Below are positions 25,764 through 33,937 of a stretch of 64,000 bases of DNA, piece by piece. Position numbers and translations under genes: made by a program. This stretch comes from an uncultured Christensenellaceae bacterium. Lineage in GTDB: Bacteria > Bacillota > Clostridia > Christensenellales > UBA3700. The notes under the pieces were generated by a model, which saw only the letters and a list, made by a program, of their open reading frames with translations, was not told the DNA's origin and searched no databases. The DNA lies in NCBI GenBank assembly GCA_910587685.1, contig CAJUMY010000006.1, positions 41,235 to 105,234 on the forward strand. Reading direction: 5' to 3'. Each line of letters opens with the position of its first letter. Within the stretch, counting starts at the first letter, position 1.

Positions 25764-26543
25764 CTACTTTACCGACTTATTCATATCGAATATGAATTTG
25801 AGACCTTTGAGCGTCAGATATCTGTCGACAACGTCGATGATATCCTCTTTTTCATTGACTACAAGCTGACTGAGACCGCCTGTCGCGATAACTTTCATAT
25901 CGCCGTATCCCGTCTCTTTCTTTATCTTCTTAACTATATAATCTACAAGTCCCGTAAAACCGTATATCGTTCCCGCCTGAATATTCGCTATCGTATTCTT
26001 GTTGATAACGTTATCGGGCTTTGACAGCTCAACTCTCGGAAGTTTCGCCGCGTTATTCACAAGCGAATCGAGCGACGACTTTATCCCCGGCGCTATACAG
26101 CCTCCGAGAAACTCGCCTCTATCGGATATGACGTTAAAAGTCGTAGCGGTGCCGAAATCGACGATCACGCAAGGTCCTCCGTACAGCTTGTACGCCGCAA
26201 CGGAATTGACTATCCTGTCCGCTCCGAGCTCTTGCGGATTGGAGTACTTTATATTAAGTCCCGTCTTGATCCCTACGCCTATCACTATCGGCGTTATCTT
26301 CATATAATATTCGCAAGCGTGTTCGATAGTATAGTTGAGCGACGGCGACACCGACGACATTATGATGCCGTCTATGTCGGAAAAAGTCATGCCCTCCGAC
26401 GCAAACAGATTGAGCATGGTGATGCCGAACTCGTCTGACGTACGAGTTACCTTGACGGACATTCTCCATGAAGTTACGAGCTTGTTCTCCTTATATACTC
26501 CTAGCTTTATATTTGTGTTGCCCACGTCTATCACAAGTAGCAT
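25764..26543 (-). CDS. coaX: Type III pantothenate kinase
   Basis: Phosphorylates pantothenate, the first step of CoA synthesis, using the acetate/sugar kinase fold. The 259-residue protein shows the phosphate motif DVGNTNIKLGVY at residues 6-17, the GADRIVN pantothenate-binding line near 103-109, and DFGTATTFNVI. AGGAGGT ribosome site. It starts 3 nt after the stop of a predicted pantothenate transporter, which supports the assignment. Confidence 0.97.
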   Translation of the reverse strand: MLLVIDVGNTNIKLGVYKENKLVTSWRMSVKVTRTSDEFGITMLNLFASEGMTFSDIDGIIMSSVSPSLNYTIEHACEYYMKITPIVIGVGIKTGLNIKYSNPQELGADRIVNSVAAYKLYGGPCVIVDFGTATTFNVISDRGEFLGGCIAPGIKSSLDSLVNNAAKLPRVELSKPDNVINKNTIANIQAGTIYGFTGLVDYIVKKIKKETGYGDMKVIATGGLSQLVVNEKEDIIDVVDRYLTLKGLKFIFDMNKSVK

Positions 26544-26546
26544 GAT

Positions 26547-27131
26547 TTACCTCCTGTCCGCCCTTTCGACAGTCTTTTTGACCGCTAACGAAATCGGCGG
26601 AGTCAACAACGCGCATACTATCAGTTCTATAACAAAATTCGCGAGTATTACGCCGAGCATAAACTCCGCGTCGATAACCGTTCCCGATATGTCCTTCCCG
26701 TGATAGAATATCCACAGCATCAAAGACACTAGTCCCGTATTCGTTATAACGCCGAGTATCGCGCTCGCAAATGAAGCTACGGCATGCCCGAGCGCTTCGT
26801 TCTTTATCGGTTTCTTTATCAGTCTGTACGTAAAATATACGACGACTCCTATACACGTTCTCGGCAGAACCGAAACAAGCGGATTGTTGAATATATACGA
26901 AAGAACGCTCGTCGGCATTACGATACTCGTTATGAACGATACGAGTCCGAGAAACGTTCCCGCCGCTATCGCAACGCCCGGCTTTTGCGTCTGACCCGCA
27001 ATGAGTACGGGGATAAGCATAAGTACTGCAAGTCTTAACGGTCCTATCTGTATAGGCACCATCATAAATATCAAAATCAATGCGAAAAGTATCGCGTTAA
27101 CGGCGATCGTCGCCGCCTTTGGTTTTCTCAT
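26547..27131 (-). CDS. ECF transporter S component, probably pantothenate (PanT-like)
   Basis: A 194-residue membrane protein of six predicted helices that resembles the substrate-binding S components of energy-coupling-factor importers, which need the shared EcfAAT module encoded elsewhere. It begins with a basic segment and an NAILFALILIFMMVPIQIG helix and shows the repeated small-residue helices of the family. Position directly before coaX argues for pantothenate as substrate (inference). Start taken at the ATG at 27131, 8 nt after GCGAGG; an ATG two codons upstream is possible. Confidence 0.75.
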   Translation of the reverse strand: MRKPKAATIAVNAILFALILIFMMVPIQIGPLRLAVLMLIPVLIAGQTQKPGVAIAAGTFLGLVSFITSIVMPTSVLSYIFNNPLVSVLPRTCIGVVVYFTYRLIKKPIKNEALGHAVASFASAILGVITNTGLVSLMLWIFYHGKDISGTVIDAEFMLGVILANFVIELIVCALLTPPISLAVKKTVERADRR

Positions 27132-27247
27132 TTTCATTACCTCGCTTGAATCTAAAAAGTATCCTGCCATCAGGTATATCGCTATCCGCTAATCGTCGCA
27201 TAACAGCATACGTCTGTCTGCATTTCGCGTCAAACGATATTTTCTAA

Positions 27248-27276
27248 ATTATAGCAAAAAAATCCCCTTTAATCAA
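27248..27276 (-). promoter_or_regulatory. Promoter of the panT-coaX-hom operon
   Basis: On the minus strand TTGATT (27271-27276), 17-nt spacer, perfect TATAAT (27248-27253). Predicted leader about 110 nt. Confidence 0.75.
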
Positions 27277-27341
27277 CAACTTTTCAGAGCTTTCAACATT
27301 ATTATGTGATACGAATAGCTTTTTCATCATAAAGTAGTACT

Positions 27342-27800
27342 ATGAATTCGATAAAATGGATGATTTCATTCGCTATTGGCATATTCATCGTAATATTTCC
27401 GTCGGCGGTCGCAGGCTTTTTCACGTCGGGCGGCAATATTCCCAATGAAATATTTCCATATATCGCTCCGTCGAATATCGTTATAGAAATGAGTTTTTGC
27501 TTGGTCTACCTATTTTCGATATATATAATCGCCTCAAAAATAATGTCGGGAGACAGAGTAAAGACGCCTCTTCTTTTTTTGATAAAAGGTATAGCGTACG
27601 CGGCGTTCACCGCGGTGTTTTTTTCGGTATATGCAACGACGCTAACTATAATACTAGCTATATGTATACTCATTTTTGATATATATATTTTTTTCAATCT
27701 CATAGATAACGATAGCTACGCTTATCTTTTGTTTATACCGGAGCTCGTATGGATGAGCTTTTTGACGGCTCTTCTTTTGATAATGTACAAAAGCATATAA
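27342..27800 (+). CDS. Five-helix membrane protein resembling divergent TspO/MBR
   Basis: A 152-residue protein with five hydrophobic helices. The last helix, AYLLFIPELVWMSFLTALLL, resembles the C-terminal helix of TspO (LLxPYLxWVSFATxLN), and the first part (helix, loop with Pro, helix) has the TspO layout and length. The tryptophan-rich WxFxPxW loop between helices 1 and 2 is not conserved (FFTSGGNIPNEIFPYIAPSN instead), so tetrapyrrole binding is doubtful. No good ribosome site is visible before the ATG. Terminator at 27806-27826. Confidence 0.5.
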   Translation: MNSIKWMISFAIGIFIVIFPSAVAGFFTSGGNIPNEIFPYIAPSNIVIEMSFCLVYLFSIYIIASKIMSGDRVKTPLLFLIKGIAYAAFTAVFFSVYATTLTIILAICILIFDIYIFFNLIDNDSYAYLLFIPELVWMSFLTALLLIMYKSI

Positions 27801-27805
27801 GTAAA

Positions 27806-27826
27806 GCGACCGCAATAAGCGGTCGC
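27806..27826 (+). terminator. Terminator after the TspO-like gene
   Basis: GCGACCGC / GCGGTCGC perfect 8-bp stem, 5-nt loop; weak T tail. Confidence 0.65.
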
Positions 27827-27875
27827 CGGTATTTCAAGAGGTATACTTATATGTAGAAAATCCTCGGGGTATGAA

Positions 27876-28070
27876 TTATTTGCAAGAACCGAAGCACGAA
27901 CAGCCGCAGTCATTGCCTTTGTTGCAGCAGCAACATAACAAGATGAGTGGAAGAATGTTATTGCAACAGGAATTACATCCGCAGCCGTTGTTGTTACCGC
28001 AACAGCAGAGCAGGATCAAAAGAGTGCAAAGATCACATCCGCAACCACAATTATTAATACAATCGTTCAT
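27876..28070 (-). CDS. Cysteine-rich mini-protein (20 Cys in 64 residues)
   Basis: A 64-residue protein with Cys at positions 4, 8, 10, 12, 15, 22-24, 30, 32, 35, 36, 46-49, 55, 57, 59 and 63. It repeats a unit made of a GCGC-type line, a short hydrophobic run (LCTLLILLCCC; ILPLILLCCCC) and an Asn/Gly spacer, twice and a half. AAGGAGG lies 8 nt before the ATG, so it is very probably translated. It recalls small Cys/Gly-rich clostridial proteins that databases label 'chorion class high-cysteine' proteins; their function is unknown. Metal binding, a disulfide-linked coat or spore component, or a membrane-inserting peptide are possible. Confidence 0.8.
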   Translation of the reverse strand: MNDCINNCGCGCDLCTLLILLCCCGNNNGCGCNSCCNNILPLILLCCCCNKGNDCGCSCFGSCK

Positions 28071-28087
28071 CGTCTTTCCTCCTTGTA

Positions 28088-28114
28088 GTAAAGGTCTCTT
28101 CCCTTTACAGTATA
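28088..28114 (-). promoter_or_regulatory. Candidate -10 and leader hairpin of the cysteine-rich gene
   Basis: TATACT on the minus strand (28109-28114) is followed directly by the inverted repeat GTAAAGG / CCTTTAC (28088-28108), which lies between the -10 and the ribosome site. I find no good -35 at 17 nt, so an activator or another sigma factor is possible. Confidence 0.4.
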
Positions 28115-28351
28115 GAGTATGTTTTTCATATCAAAAGTGTTACAATGCTCAAACGTTTTTAGGACAAGCCGTCGCAATTATTCTGGTTTTAACAAAAAAT
28201 TTCTTTGATTTTATATGCCAAAAATCAAAACGGGCGAAAACGCGGATATTTCCCAATTCATAACGTTACGGAAATATTGATCCAACCGGCGTAATTTTAT
28301 AACTGCGACGCCTCTTTCGTCATAGCATAAATACAATCTTACCTCTTTTAC

Positions 28352-28380
28352 TTGACAAATCCCAAGTTTAGTTATAAAGT
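28352..28380 (+). promoter_or_regulatory. Promoter of glyS
   Basis: TTGACA (28352-28357), 17-nt spacer, TAAAGT (28375-28380). Only about 60 nt of leader remain, too short for a T-box riboswitch. Confidence 0.65.
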
Positions 28381-28442
28381 AAACACATATAAAAATAATT
28401 GCGACGGATTAGTTGCTAATATATTATGAAAGAGAGGTTAGT

Positions 28443-29828
28443 ATGGCTGAATTAACTATGGAAAAACTCGTAGCTCTATGTAAAGGCAGAGGTTTCATAT
28501 TTGCGGGAAGCGAAATATACGGCGGTCTTGCCAACACTTGGGACTACGGTCCGCTCGGCGTAGAACTCAAAAATAACGTCAAAAAAGCGTGGTGGAAAAA
28601 ATTCGTACAGGAGTCTCCTAACAATACGGGTCTCGACTGCGCTATCTTGATGAATCCCACGACTTGGGTCGCCAGCGGTCATATAGGCGGTTTTTCAGAT
28701 CCTCTTATGGACTGCAAGAGCTGCAAATCCCGCCACAGAGCAGACAACCTTATCGAAGACTTTATGGCGAAAAAAGGCATATCGGAAAATATAGCGGGCT
28801 GGTCCAACGAACAGATGGAGGCGTATATTGCCGAGAATAAGATACCCTGCCCCGTATGCGGAAAGAGCAACTTTACGGGAGTCAGAAAGTTCAATCTCAT
28901 GTTCAAGACTTTCCAAGGCGTTACCGAAGATTCGGCGTCGACGGTATATCTCAGACCCGAAACCGCTCAGGGTATATTCGTCAACTTCAAGAACGTTCAG
29001 CGTTCGGCAAGGATGAAGGTTCCTTTCGGCATAGCTCAGATAGGAAAGAGTTTCCGTAACGAAATAACGCCCGGCAACTTCACGTTCAGAACACGCGAAT
29101 TCGAACAGATGGAGCTCGAATTCTTCTGCAAACCCGGTACGGATCTCGAGTGGTTCGCCTACTGGAAAGAATTCTGTAAAAACTGGCTTTTAGGTCTCGG
29201 CATCAAGGAAGACAGACTCAAACTTCGCGACCACGATCCCGAAGAACTCTGTTTCTATTCCAAGGCGACTACCGACTTCGAGTATAAGTTCCCGTTCGGC
29301 TGGGGCGAGCTCTGGGGCATAGCGGACAGAACGGACTACGACCTCACACAGCACCAGAAGACGTCGGGACAGAGTATGGAATACACCGATCCCATGACTA
29401 ACGAAAAATATATCCCATACGTTATCGAGCCGTCGCTCGGCGCAGATAGAGTCGTTCTCGCTTTCCTATGCAACGCGTACGAAGAGGAGGAGCTCGAAGG
29501 CGGAGATACGAGAGTCGTACTCAGACTCCATCACGCGTTGTCGCCGTACAAGATAGCCGTGCTTCCGCTCAGTAAAAAACTCAACGAAAAGGCCGACGAA
29601 ATATATAAGAGCCTTGCAAAGAAATTTTCCGTTACCTACGACGAAGCAGGTTCCATCGGAAAGAGATATCGCCGTCAGGACGAGATTGGTACGCCCTACT
29701 GCGTGACCGTAGACTTCGACACCCTTGAAGACAACGCCGTAACGATAAGAGAAAGAGACACGATGAGCCAAATAAGAGTATCTCTCGATAAACTCGAAAG
29801 CTATCTTGCGGATTCGCTCGAGTATTGA
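28443..29828 (+). CDS. glyS: Glycyl-tRNA synthetase, homodimeric (alpha2) type
   Basis: A class II aminoacyl-tRNA synthetase of 461 residues that charges tRNA-Gly, of the eukaryote/archaea-like single-chain type rather than the bacterial alpha2beta2 enzyme. Motif 1 lies near ETWDYGPLG-type sequence (GGLANTWDYGPLGVELKNN), motif 2 at FRNEITPGNFTFRTREFEQMELEFF, motif 3 in EPSLGADRVVLAFL, and the anticodon-binding domain covers about the last 90 residues. Zinc-like CxxC pairs occur at CKSC and CPVC. Start ATG at 28443 follows AGAGAGG; terminator at 29874. Confidence 0.97.
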   Translation: MAELTMEKLVALCKGRGFIFAGSEIYGGLANTWDYGPLGVELKNNVKKAWWKKFVQESPNNTGLDCAILMNPTTWVASGHIGGFSDPLMDCKSCKSRHRADNLIEDFMAKKGISENIAGWSNEQMEAYIAENKIPCPVCGKSNFTGVRKFNLMFKTFQGVTEDSASTVYLRPETAQGIFVNFKNVQRSARMKVPFGIAQIGKSFRNEITPGNFTFRTREFEQMELEFFCKPGTDLEWFAYWKEFCKNWLLGLGIKEDRLKLRDHDPEELCFYSKATTDFEYKFPFGWGELWGIADRTDYDLTQHQKTSGQSMEYTDPMTNEKYIPYVIEPSLGADRVVLAFLCNAYEEEELEGGDTRVVLRLHHALSPYKIAVLPLSKKLNEKADEIYKSLAKKFSVTYDEAGSIGKRYRRQDEIGTPYCVTVDFDTLEDNAVTIRERDTMSQIRVSLDKLESYLADSLEY

Positions 29829-29873
29829 GCATAACTTGACTTATATAAAATTTGATACGTTGATAAAAATAAT

Positions 29874-29911
29874 AAAACAGGACTTGCTTATTCATATCAA
29901 GTCCTGTTTTT
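29874..29911 (+). terminator. Terminator of glyS
   Basis: Perfect 13-bp stem AAAACAGGACTTG / CAAGTCCTGTTTT, 11-nt loop, T tail; can also serve the convergent gene at 29958. Confidence 0.9.
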
Positions 29912-29957
29912 ATTTCGCCTATACTATTTTGATAATATATTATAAATTATGATAAAG

Positions 29958-30257
29958 TTAATACTTTTTAACAAGTTTCGAAACGAGCGTTCTACAAGTA
30001 TTCATTTGAATACAATCGTAAAACTTTTTCGCTTCGTCTCTTCCTTCGCCTACACTCATTGCATTCTTCGCGTCGTCTTCCGTCTCCCAAAGAACGAAGT
30101 CCGTCCACGTGTCTTTATGAAGATAGTGCTCCCAAGAAATGAATCCCTTCGCTTTTGAAACCACTTCGTCGTGCAAAATTTGAGTTAATTCCATAAACTG
30201 CTCGGCTGTTACGGTTTTCTTTATCTTATACGAAAAAATCCACGCAGTCTTTGCCAT
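29958..30257 (-). CDS. Antibiotic biosynthesis monooxygenase (ABM)-like small protein
   Basis: A 99-residue protein with the dimeric alpha/beta-barrel pattern: WIFSYKIK strand, helix TAEQFMELTQILHDEVVSK, strand FISWEHYLHKDTWTDFVLWETEDDAKNA. Such proteins include quinol monooxygenases and haem-degrading or stress enzymes, but small members often have no known substrate. Start at the ATG at 30257 after GGGAGG; in-frame TTG upstream overlaps the ribosome site. It lies about 90 nt downstream of the MATE gene and may be cotranscribed with it. Confidence 0.65.
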   Translation of the reverse strand: MAKTAWIFSYKIKKTVTAEQFMELTQILHDEVVSKAKGFISWEHYLHKDTWTDFVLWETEDDAKNAMSVGEGRDEAKKFYDCIQMNTCRTLVSKLVKKY

Positions 30258-30347
30258 ACTTATTTGTCCTCCCAAAAGTTACTTCGCAAAATCTATCGGG
30301 ATATAGATTGCCGCGTTTATTAAAAATTTGTTTATATTAACGTTAGA

Positions 30348-31676
30348 TCAATACCCATACTTTTTTCTCTTTGCCGCTATAAATATCGCGGTAACGATAG
30401 CCGCCATGAGTTCGGCGACTACTATAGATATCCATATTCCGTCAATGCCCCATATGAGCGGCAAAACAAGCACCGCGATTATTTGGAATACGAGCGTTCT
30501 CATGAACGATATGAGCGCTGATACGAGACCGTTGCTGAGCGCTGTAAAAAACGATGAACCGAATATCGCGATTCCCGAAAAGAGAAAAGCGAACGAATAT
30601 ATCCTGAACCCGCCGACCGTGAGATCGAAAAGTCCTTTGTCATAACCTACAAAAATCTTAGCTAGAGGCTTTGCCAGCGCTTCGGCGAGCAATACCATTG
30701 CGACAGAAAATATGCTGATAAGAACGAGGCTCTTCTTTAATATGCTTTTTGACTCGGGCTTATTGTCGGCGCCGTAATGATAGCCTATGACGGGCGCTGT
30801 TCCTACGGAGTATCCTATGAACACAGCGATAAATATCATATTGACGTACATGAGCACGCCGTACGCCGCAACGCCGTCTTCGCCAGCATATTTCATAAGC
30901 TGAGCGTTATACAGCATAGCGACTATCGACATAGATATTCCCGACATGAGCTCCGACACGCCGTTCGTACAGGTCTTGACAAGCGCTCGATTGTCATACT
31001 TTGTTTTCCCCAGCCTCAAAAGGCTCTTATTCGGAAGTATAAAATATACGAGAGGAACTACTCCGCCTATATACTGACTGACGGCGGTCGCTATCGCCGC
31101 CCCTTTAAGCCCTAGCGAAAAGACGGCGACCAAGAGCGCATCGAGAACCATATTCGAGACGCCCGTTATAACCGTTACTACGAGTCCGAGATTAGGCTTT
31201 CCCGCCGTCACGAAAAAGCTCTGAAACTCAAACTGTAACATGTATGCGGGAAGCGCTATCAGAATGATCCTGCCGTAAGTTACGCAATCGTTTAGCATGC
31301 TCTCATTAGCTCCGAGCAGCGTAGCTATGGGTCTTATGAATATTATTCCCAGTATTGCTATAATAACGCTGAAAGCGGATGACACGTAAATAATGAGCGA
31401 AAATATTTTCTTCGCCTTTTCGCGATCTCCTTCGCCCATCGTTTTGGATATGAGCGCGCTTCCTCCAGTTCCGAACATGAATCCGAACGTTCCGAGTATC
31501 ATAAGAAACGGCATTATGAAATTCACAGCCGCAAAAGAAACCTTGCCTACGTAATTTGACACGAAAAAGCCGTCTACTACTCCATAGATAGACGTAAATA
31601 TCATCATCAAGACAGACGGAAACGTAAATCTTAACAATTTTTTATAACTAAAATGATCCGATAACTGTATTTTCAT
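30348..31676 (-). CDS. MATE family efflux transporter
   Basis: A 442-residue membrane protein of about 12 helices in the multidrug and toxic compound extrusion family (NorM/DinF-type cation antiporters). The N-terminal FTFPSVLMMIFTSIYGVVDG and SNYVGKVSFAAVNFIMPF stretches are typical, and internal two-fold repetition is visible (second half starts near LVKTCTNGVSELMSGISMSI). The start is the ATG at 31676 after GGAGAG. Substrate unknown. A long non-coding leader with a strong promoter far upstream (32083-32111) precedes it. Confidence 0.93.
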   Translation of the reverse strand: MKIQLSDHFSYKKLLRFTFPSVLMMIFTSIYGVVDGFFVSNYVGKVSFAAVNFIMPFLMILGTFGFMFGTGGSALISKTMGEGDREKAKKIFSLIIYVSSAFSVIIAILGIIFIRPIATLLGANESMLNDCVTYGRIILIALPAYMLQFEFQSFFVTAGKPNLGLVVTVITGVSNMVLDALLVAVFSLGLKGAAIATAVSQYIGGVVPLVYFILPNKSLLRLGKTKYDNRALVKTCTNGVSELMSGISMSIVAMLYNAQLMKYAGEDGVAAYGVLMYVNMIFIAVFIGYSVGTAPVIGYHYGADNKPESKSILKKSLVLISIFSVAMVLLAEALAKPLAKIFVGYDKGLFDLTVGGFRIYSFAFLFSGIAIFGSSFFTALSNGLVSALISFMRTLVFQIIAVLVLPLIWGIDGIWISIVVAELMAAIVTAIFIAAKRKKYGY

Positions 31677-32340
31677 ATTCTCTCCAAACAAACTCTCCTG
31701 ACGATCCTATAATTTCTCTAACGTCCTACTATACTACCATCGTCGCCGACCGGCATAAAATACTATTCATATATTAATGTACCGAGCTGCAACTCATCAT
31801 ACTTAATATCAAAATATCATATACATATAATAGATATTTTCAAATTCAACTTTCATTAACGCGCGGAGGATACCCTATTATATGTTATTAAACATCTTCT
31901 CCGCAAAGCGAAAAACATATCTCTTCGCAAGACATATAACCGTTAAGCATCCAAAACCAAATTTATTTTTCGATAACTTTACCGCATTTCAACGAATCAT
32001 AGTTATATTGTTAAAAGTATTCTCTGCCGCTAAATTATATCGCTAGATAATGAATTAACGTACAAATCACACTTGATTAGTTATTATAAGTCATAATAAT
32101 ATTATTGTCAAGAGCATTTTAGATATCAAAATGCAAAATAAACTCATTTTTCTATATTATACAGCCCAACAAATCGCATAAAAACGACAAGCATTCCTAT
32201 CGAATACCTGCCTAATTCACGTTGATCATTTCGTCAAAAACACTTAAAATAAACCGTTTATAAAATCACACATACAAAAAAATACCGCTCATAAATTTTC
32301 ATTCATTATAGAGACGATATGAGCACCTACCGAAGGCATT
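31677..32340. other. AT-rich intergenic region, no gene
   Basis: Apart from the promoter at 32083-32111 I see no coding region of note. The part from about 31850 to 31960 can fold on the minus strand: GCGGAG/CTCCGC encloses ATGTT/AACAT, with a neighbouring GCGAA/TTCGC pairing. A second weaker promoter (TTGAAA, 16 nt, TATGAT, near 31800-31840) may serve the MATE gene more closely. Confidence 0.5.
32083..32111 (-). promoter_or_regulatory. Perfect consensus sigma-A promoter with no gene directly downstream
   Basis: On the minus strand TTGACA (32106-32111), 17-nt spacer, TATAAT (32083-32088): all twelve consensus bases. The next start codon in this direction with a ribosome site is the MATE gene at 31676, leaving about 400 nt of untranslated RNA. 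Confidence 0.75.
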
Positions 32341-32378
32341 AAAAAATAGCCGTTCGACCATTAACGATCGTTCGGCTA
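32341..32378 (-). terminator. Terminator of guaA
   Basis: On the minus strand TAGCCG-AA-CGA / TCG-AA-CGGCTA stem followed by TTTTTT, about 90 nt after the guaA stop at 32467. Confidence 0.8.
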
Positions 32379-32466
32379 TCTTATAAACGTTGAAAATCAA
32401 CAGCACCTGCTATTTTATTTTTTAATTAAACTTATCTCCAATCAAAGTTCGAAATAACTTTGAATA

Positions 32467-33714
32467 TTACTCCCACTCGATAGTTGCCGGGGGCTTCGAA
32501 GTGATGTCATAGCATACTCTGTTGATGCCCTTGACCTCTTTAGTTATTCTCGAAGATGTCTTTCTAAGCACTTCGTAAGGAATTTCGACGAACTCCGCGC
32601 TCATTGCGTCGATACTGTGGATAGCTCTAAGAGCGACAGTTCTCTCATAGCTTCTTACTTCGTCTCTTACTCCGACGCTCTTCATATCGGTAAGAACAGC
32701 AAAGTACTGCCAGATCTTAGTATCCCAGCCGGCGTTCTTTATCTCTTCTCTGAATATTGCGTCAGCGTCTCTTAAAGTATCGAGTTTGTCTTTCGTAAGC
32801 TCTCCGATACATCTTACGCCGAGTCCCGGACCCGGGAACGGCTGGCGGTTGACCTGAGCTTCGGGAAGTCCTATCTCGAGACCTACCTTACGAACCTCGT
32901 CCTTAAATAGATCCTTTACAGGCTCCAAAATCTCGTTGAAGTCGATAACGTCGGGAAGTCCTCCAACGTTATGGTGACTCTTGACGAGCCCCTTGCTTCC
33001 TATACCCGACTCGATGATATCGGGATATATAGTTCCCTGAACAAGGAAATCCACAGCTCCTATCTTCTTAGCTTCTTCCTCGAATACTCTTATGAACTCT
33101 TCGCCTATTATCTTTCTTTTCTTCTCGGGATCGGTAACGCCCTTGAGTTTGTCAAGAAATCTCTTCTCTGCGTCGATATGGATAAGATTCATTCCTAGCT
33201 TATCTCTGAATATTTCGACTACTTCCTGAGGCTCGTTCTTACGCATGAGACCGTGATCTACGAATACGCAGGTGAGACTCTCGGGTTTAGCAAGGTGTAC
33301 GAGCGTCGCGCAAACAGCGCTGTCTACGCCGCCGCTTAGCGCGCAAAGAACCTTCTTATCTCCTATCTTCTCGCGAAGCTCCTCTATCATATACTCGCTG
33401 AAAGCCTTCATTGTCCAGCTTCCGCTGAGTTTCAACTCGTCGTAAAGGAAACTCTTTATAACGTCCTTATAATCGCTCGCATTTCTTATATCAAGCGTCT
33501 TAACGCCGGACGACATGATATCGCTAACGAGTTTATCGGCGTTTCCTTCGCCCGTAATAATGATTCCGCTCGGTTTCTCGCAAAGTATCTTCTCTATCGA
33601 AGCGTTATCTCCGAAGAGCATACAGTAAACGTTAAGATTCCTTACTTCTCTGGCGATCAGCTGATTGCATCTGCCGCTTACGTCAACGATGATGACTTTC
33701 TCCTTAATGTCCAT
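32467..33714 (-). CDS. guaA: GMP synthase with a shrunken glutaminase domain
   Basis: GMP synthase aminates XMP to GMP with ATP. The synthetase part is complete: PP-loop LSGGVDSAV at 126-134, then VDHGLMRKNE, DPEKKRKIIGEEFIRVFEEEAKK, the substrate loop QPFPGPGLGVRCIGE and the C-terminal dimer domain ending ITSKPPATIEWE. The N-terminal class I glutamine amidotransferase domain, normally about 190 residues, is cut to about 95: the opening VIIVDVSGRCNQLI and IIITGEGN lines remain, but the segments with the catalytic Cys (CYGMQ-type) and His-x-Glu (HPE) are gone. Total 415 residues against about 510. The reading frame is intact with AAGGAG before the ATG, so the enzyme should use free ammonia or a separate glutaminase. 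Confidence 0.93.
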   Translation of the reverse strand: MDIKEKVIIVDVSGRCNQLIAREVRNLNVYCMLFGDNASIEKILCEKPSGIIITGEGNADKLVSDIMSSGVKTLDIRNASDYKDVIKSFLYDELKLSGSWTMKAFSEYMIEELREKIGDKKVLCALSGGVDSAVCATLVHLAKPESLTCVFVDHGLMRKNEPQEVVEIFRDKLGMNLIHIDAEKRFLDKLKGVTDPEKKRKIIGEEFIRVFEEEAKKIGAVDFLVQGTIYPDIIESGIGSKGLVKSHHNVGGLPDVIDFNEILEPVKDLFKDEVRKVGLEIGLPEAQVNRQPFPGPGLGVRCIGELTKDKLDTLRDADAIFREEIKNAGWDTKIWQYFAVLTDMKSVGVRDEVRSYERTVALRAIHSIDAMSAEFVEIPYEVLRKTSSRITKEVKGINRVCYDITSKPPATIEWE

Positions 33715-33911
33715 AAGTGTTCTCCTTAATGTTAGTTAAAATCAAATATACATACGTATACGTTTTTCAATTTTATGTTTCTTTTTTGTTCTTTCGAGAG
33801 CGTTAGACCGTCCGCTTTATTACGTTCAAGATTATCCTAATATCATATATCAAATAGACTTCAGTTACGCAACAGTTTCGAATATCTACTCTTTCGAAAA
33901 ACTATTTGAAA

Positions 33912-33933
33912 ATGAGGGAGACAACTCCCTCAT
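33912..33933 (-). terminator. Terminator of guaB
   Basis: ATGAGGGAG / CTCCCTCAT perfect 9-bp stem, 4-nt loop, then TTTTC on the minus strand, immediately after the guaB stop. Confidence 0.85.
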
Positions 33934-33937
33934 AAGA

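Noticed and set aside
28381..28442. T-box riboswitch expected before a glycyl-tRNA synthetase gene
   Set aside because: The promoter leaves only about 60 nt of leader, without specifier loop, T-box or terminator.
31890..31952. A 20-codon frame (MLNGYMSCEEICFSLCGEDV) in the long leader before the MATE gene
   Set aside because: No ribosome site before its ATG, and nothing similar is known to me; short frames are expected in 400 nt.
33715..33911. Purine riboswitch before guaA (also checked before guaB)
   Set aside because: The conserved three-way junction and loop sequences of the purine class are not present in either leader.
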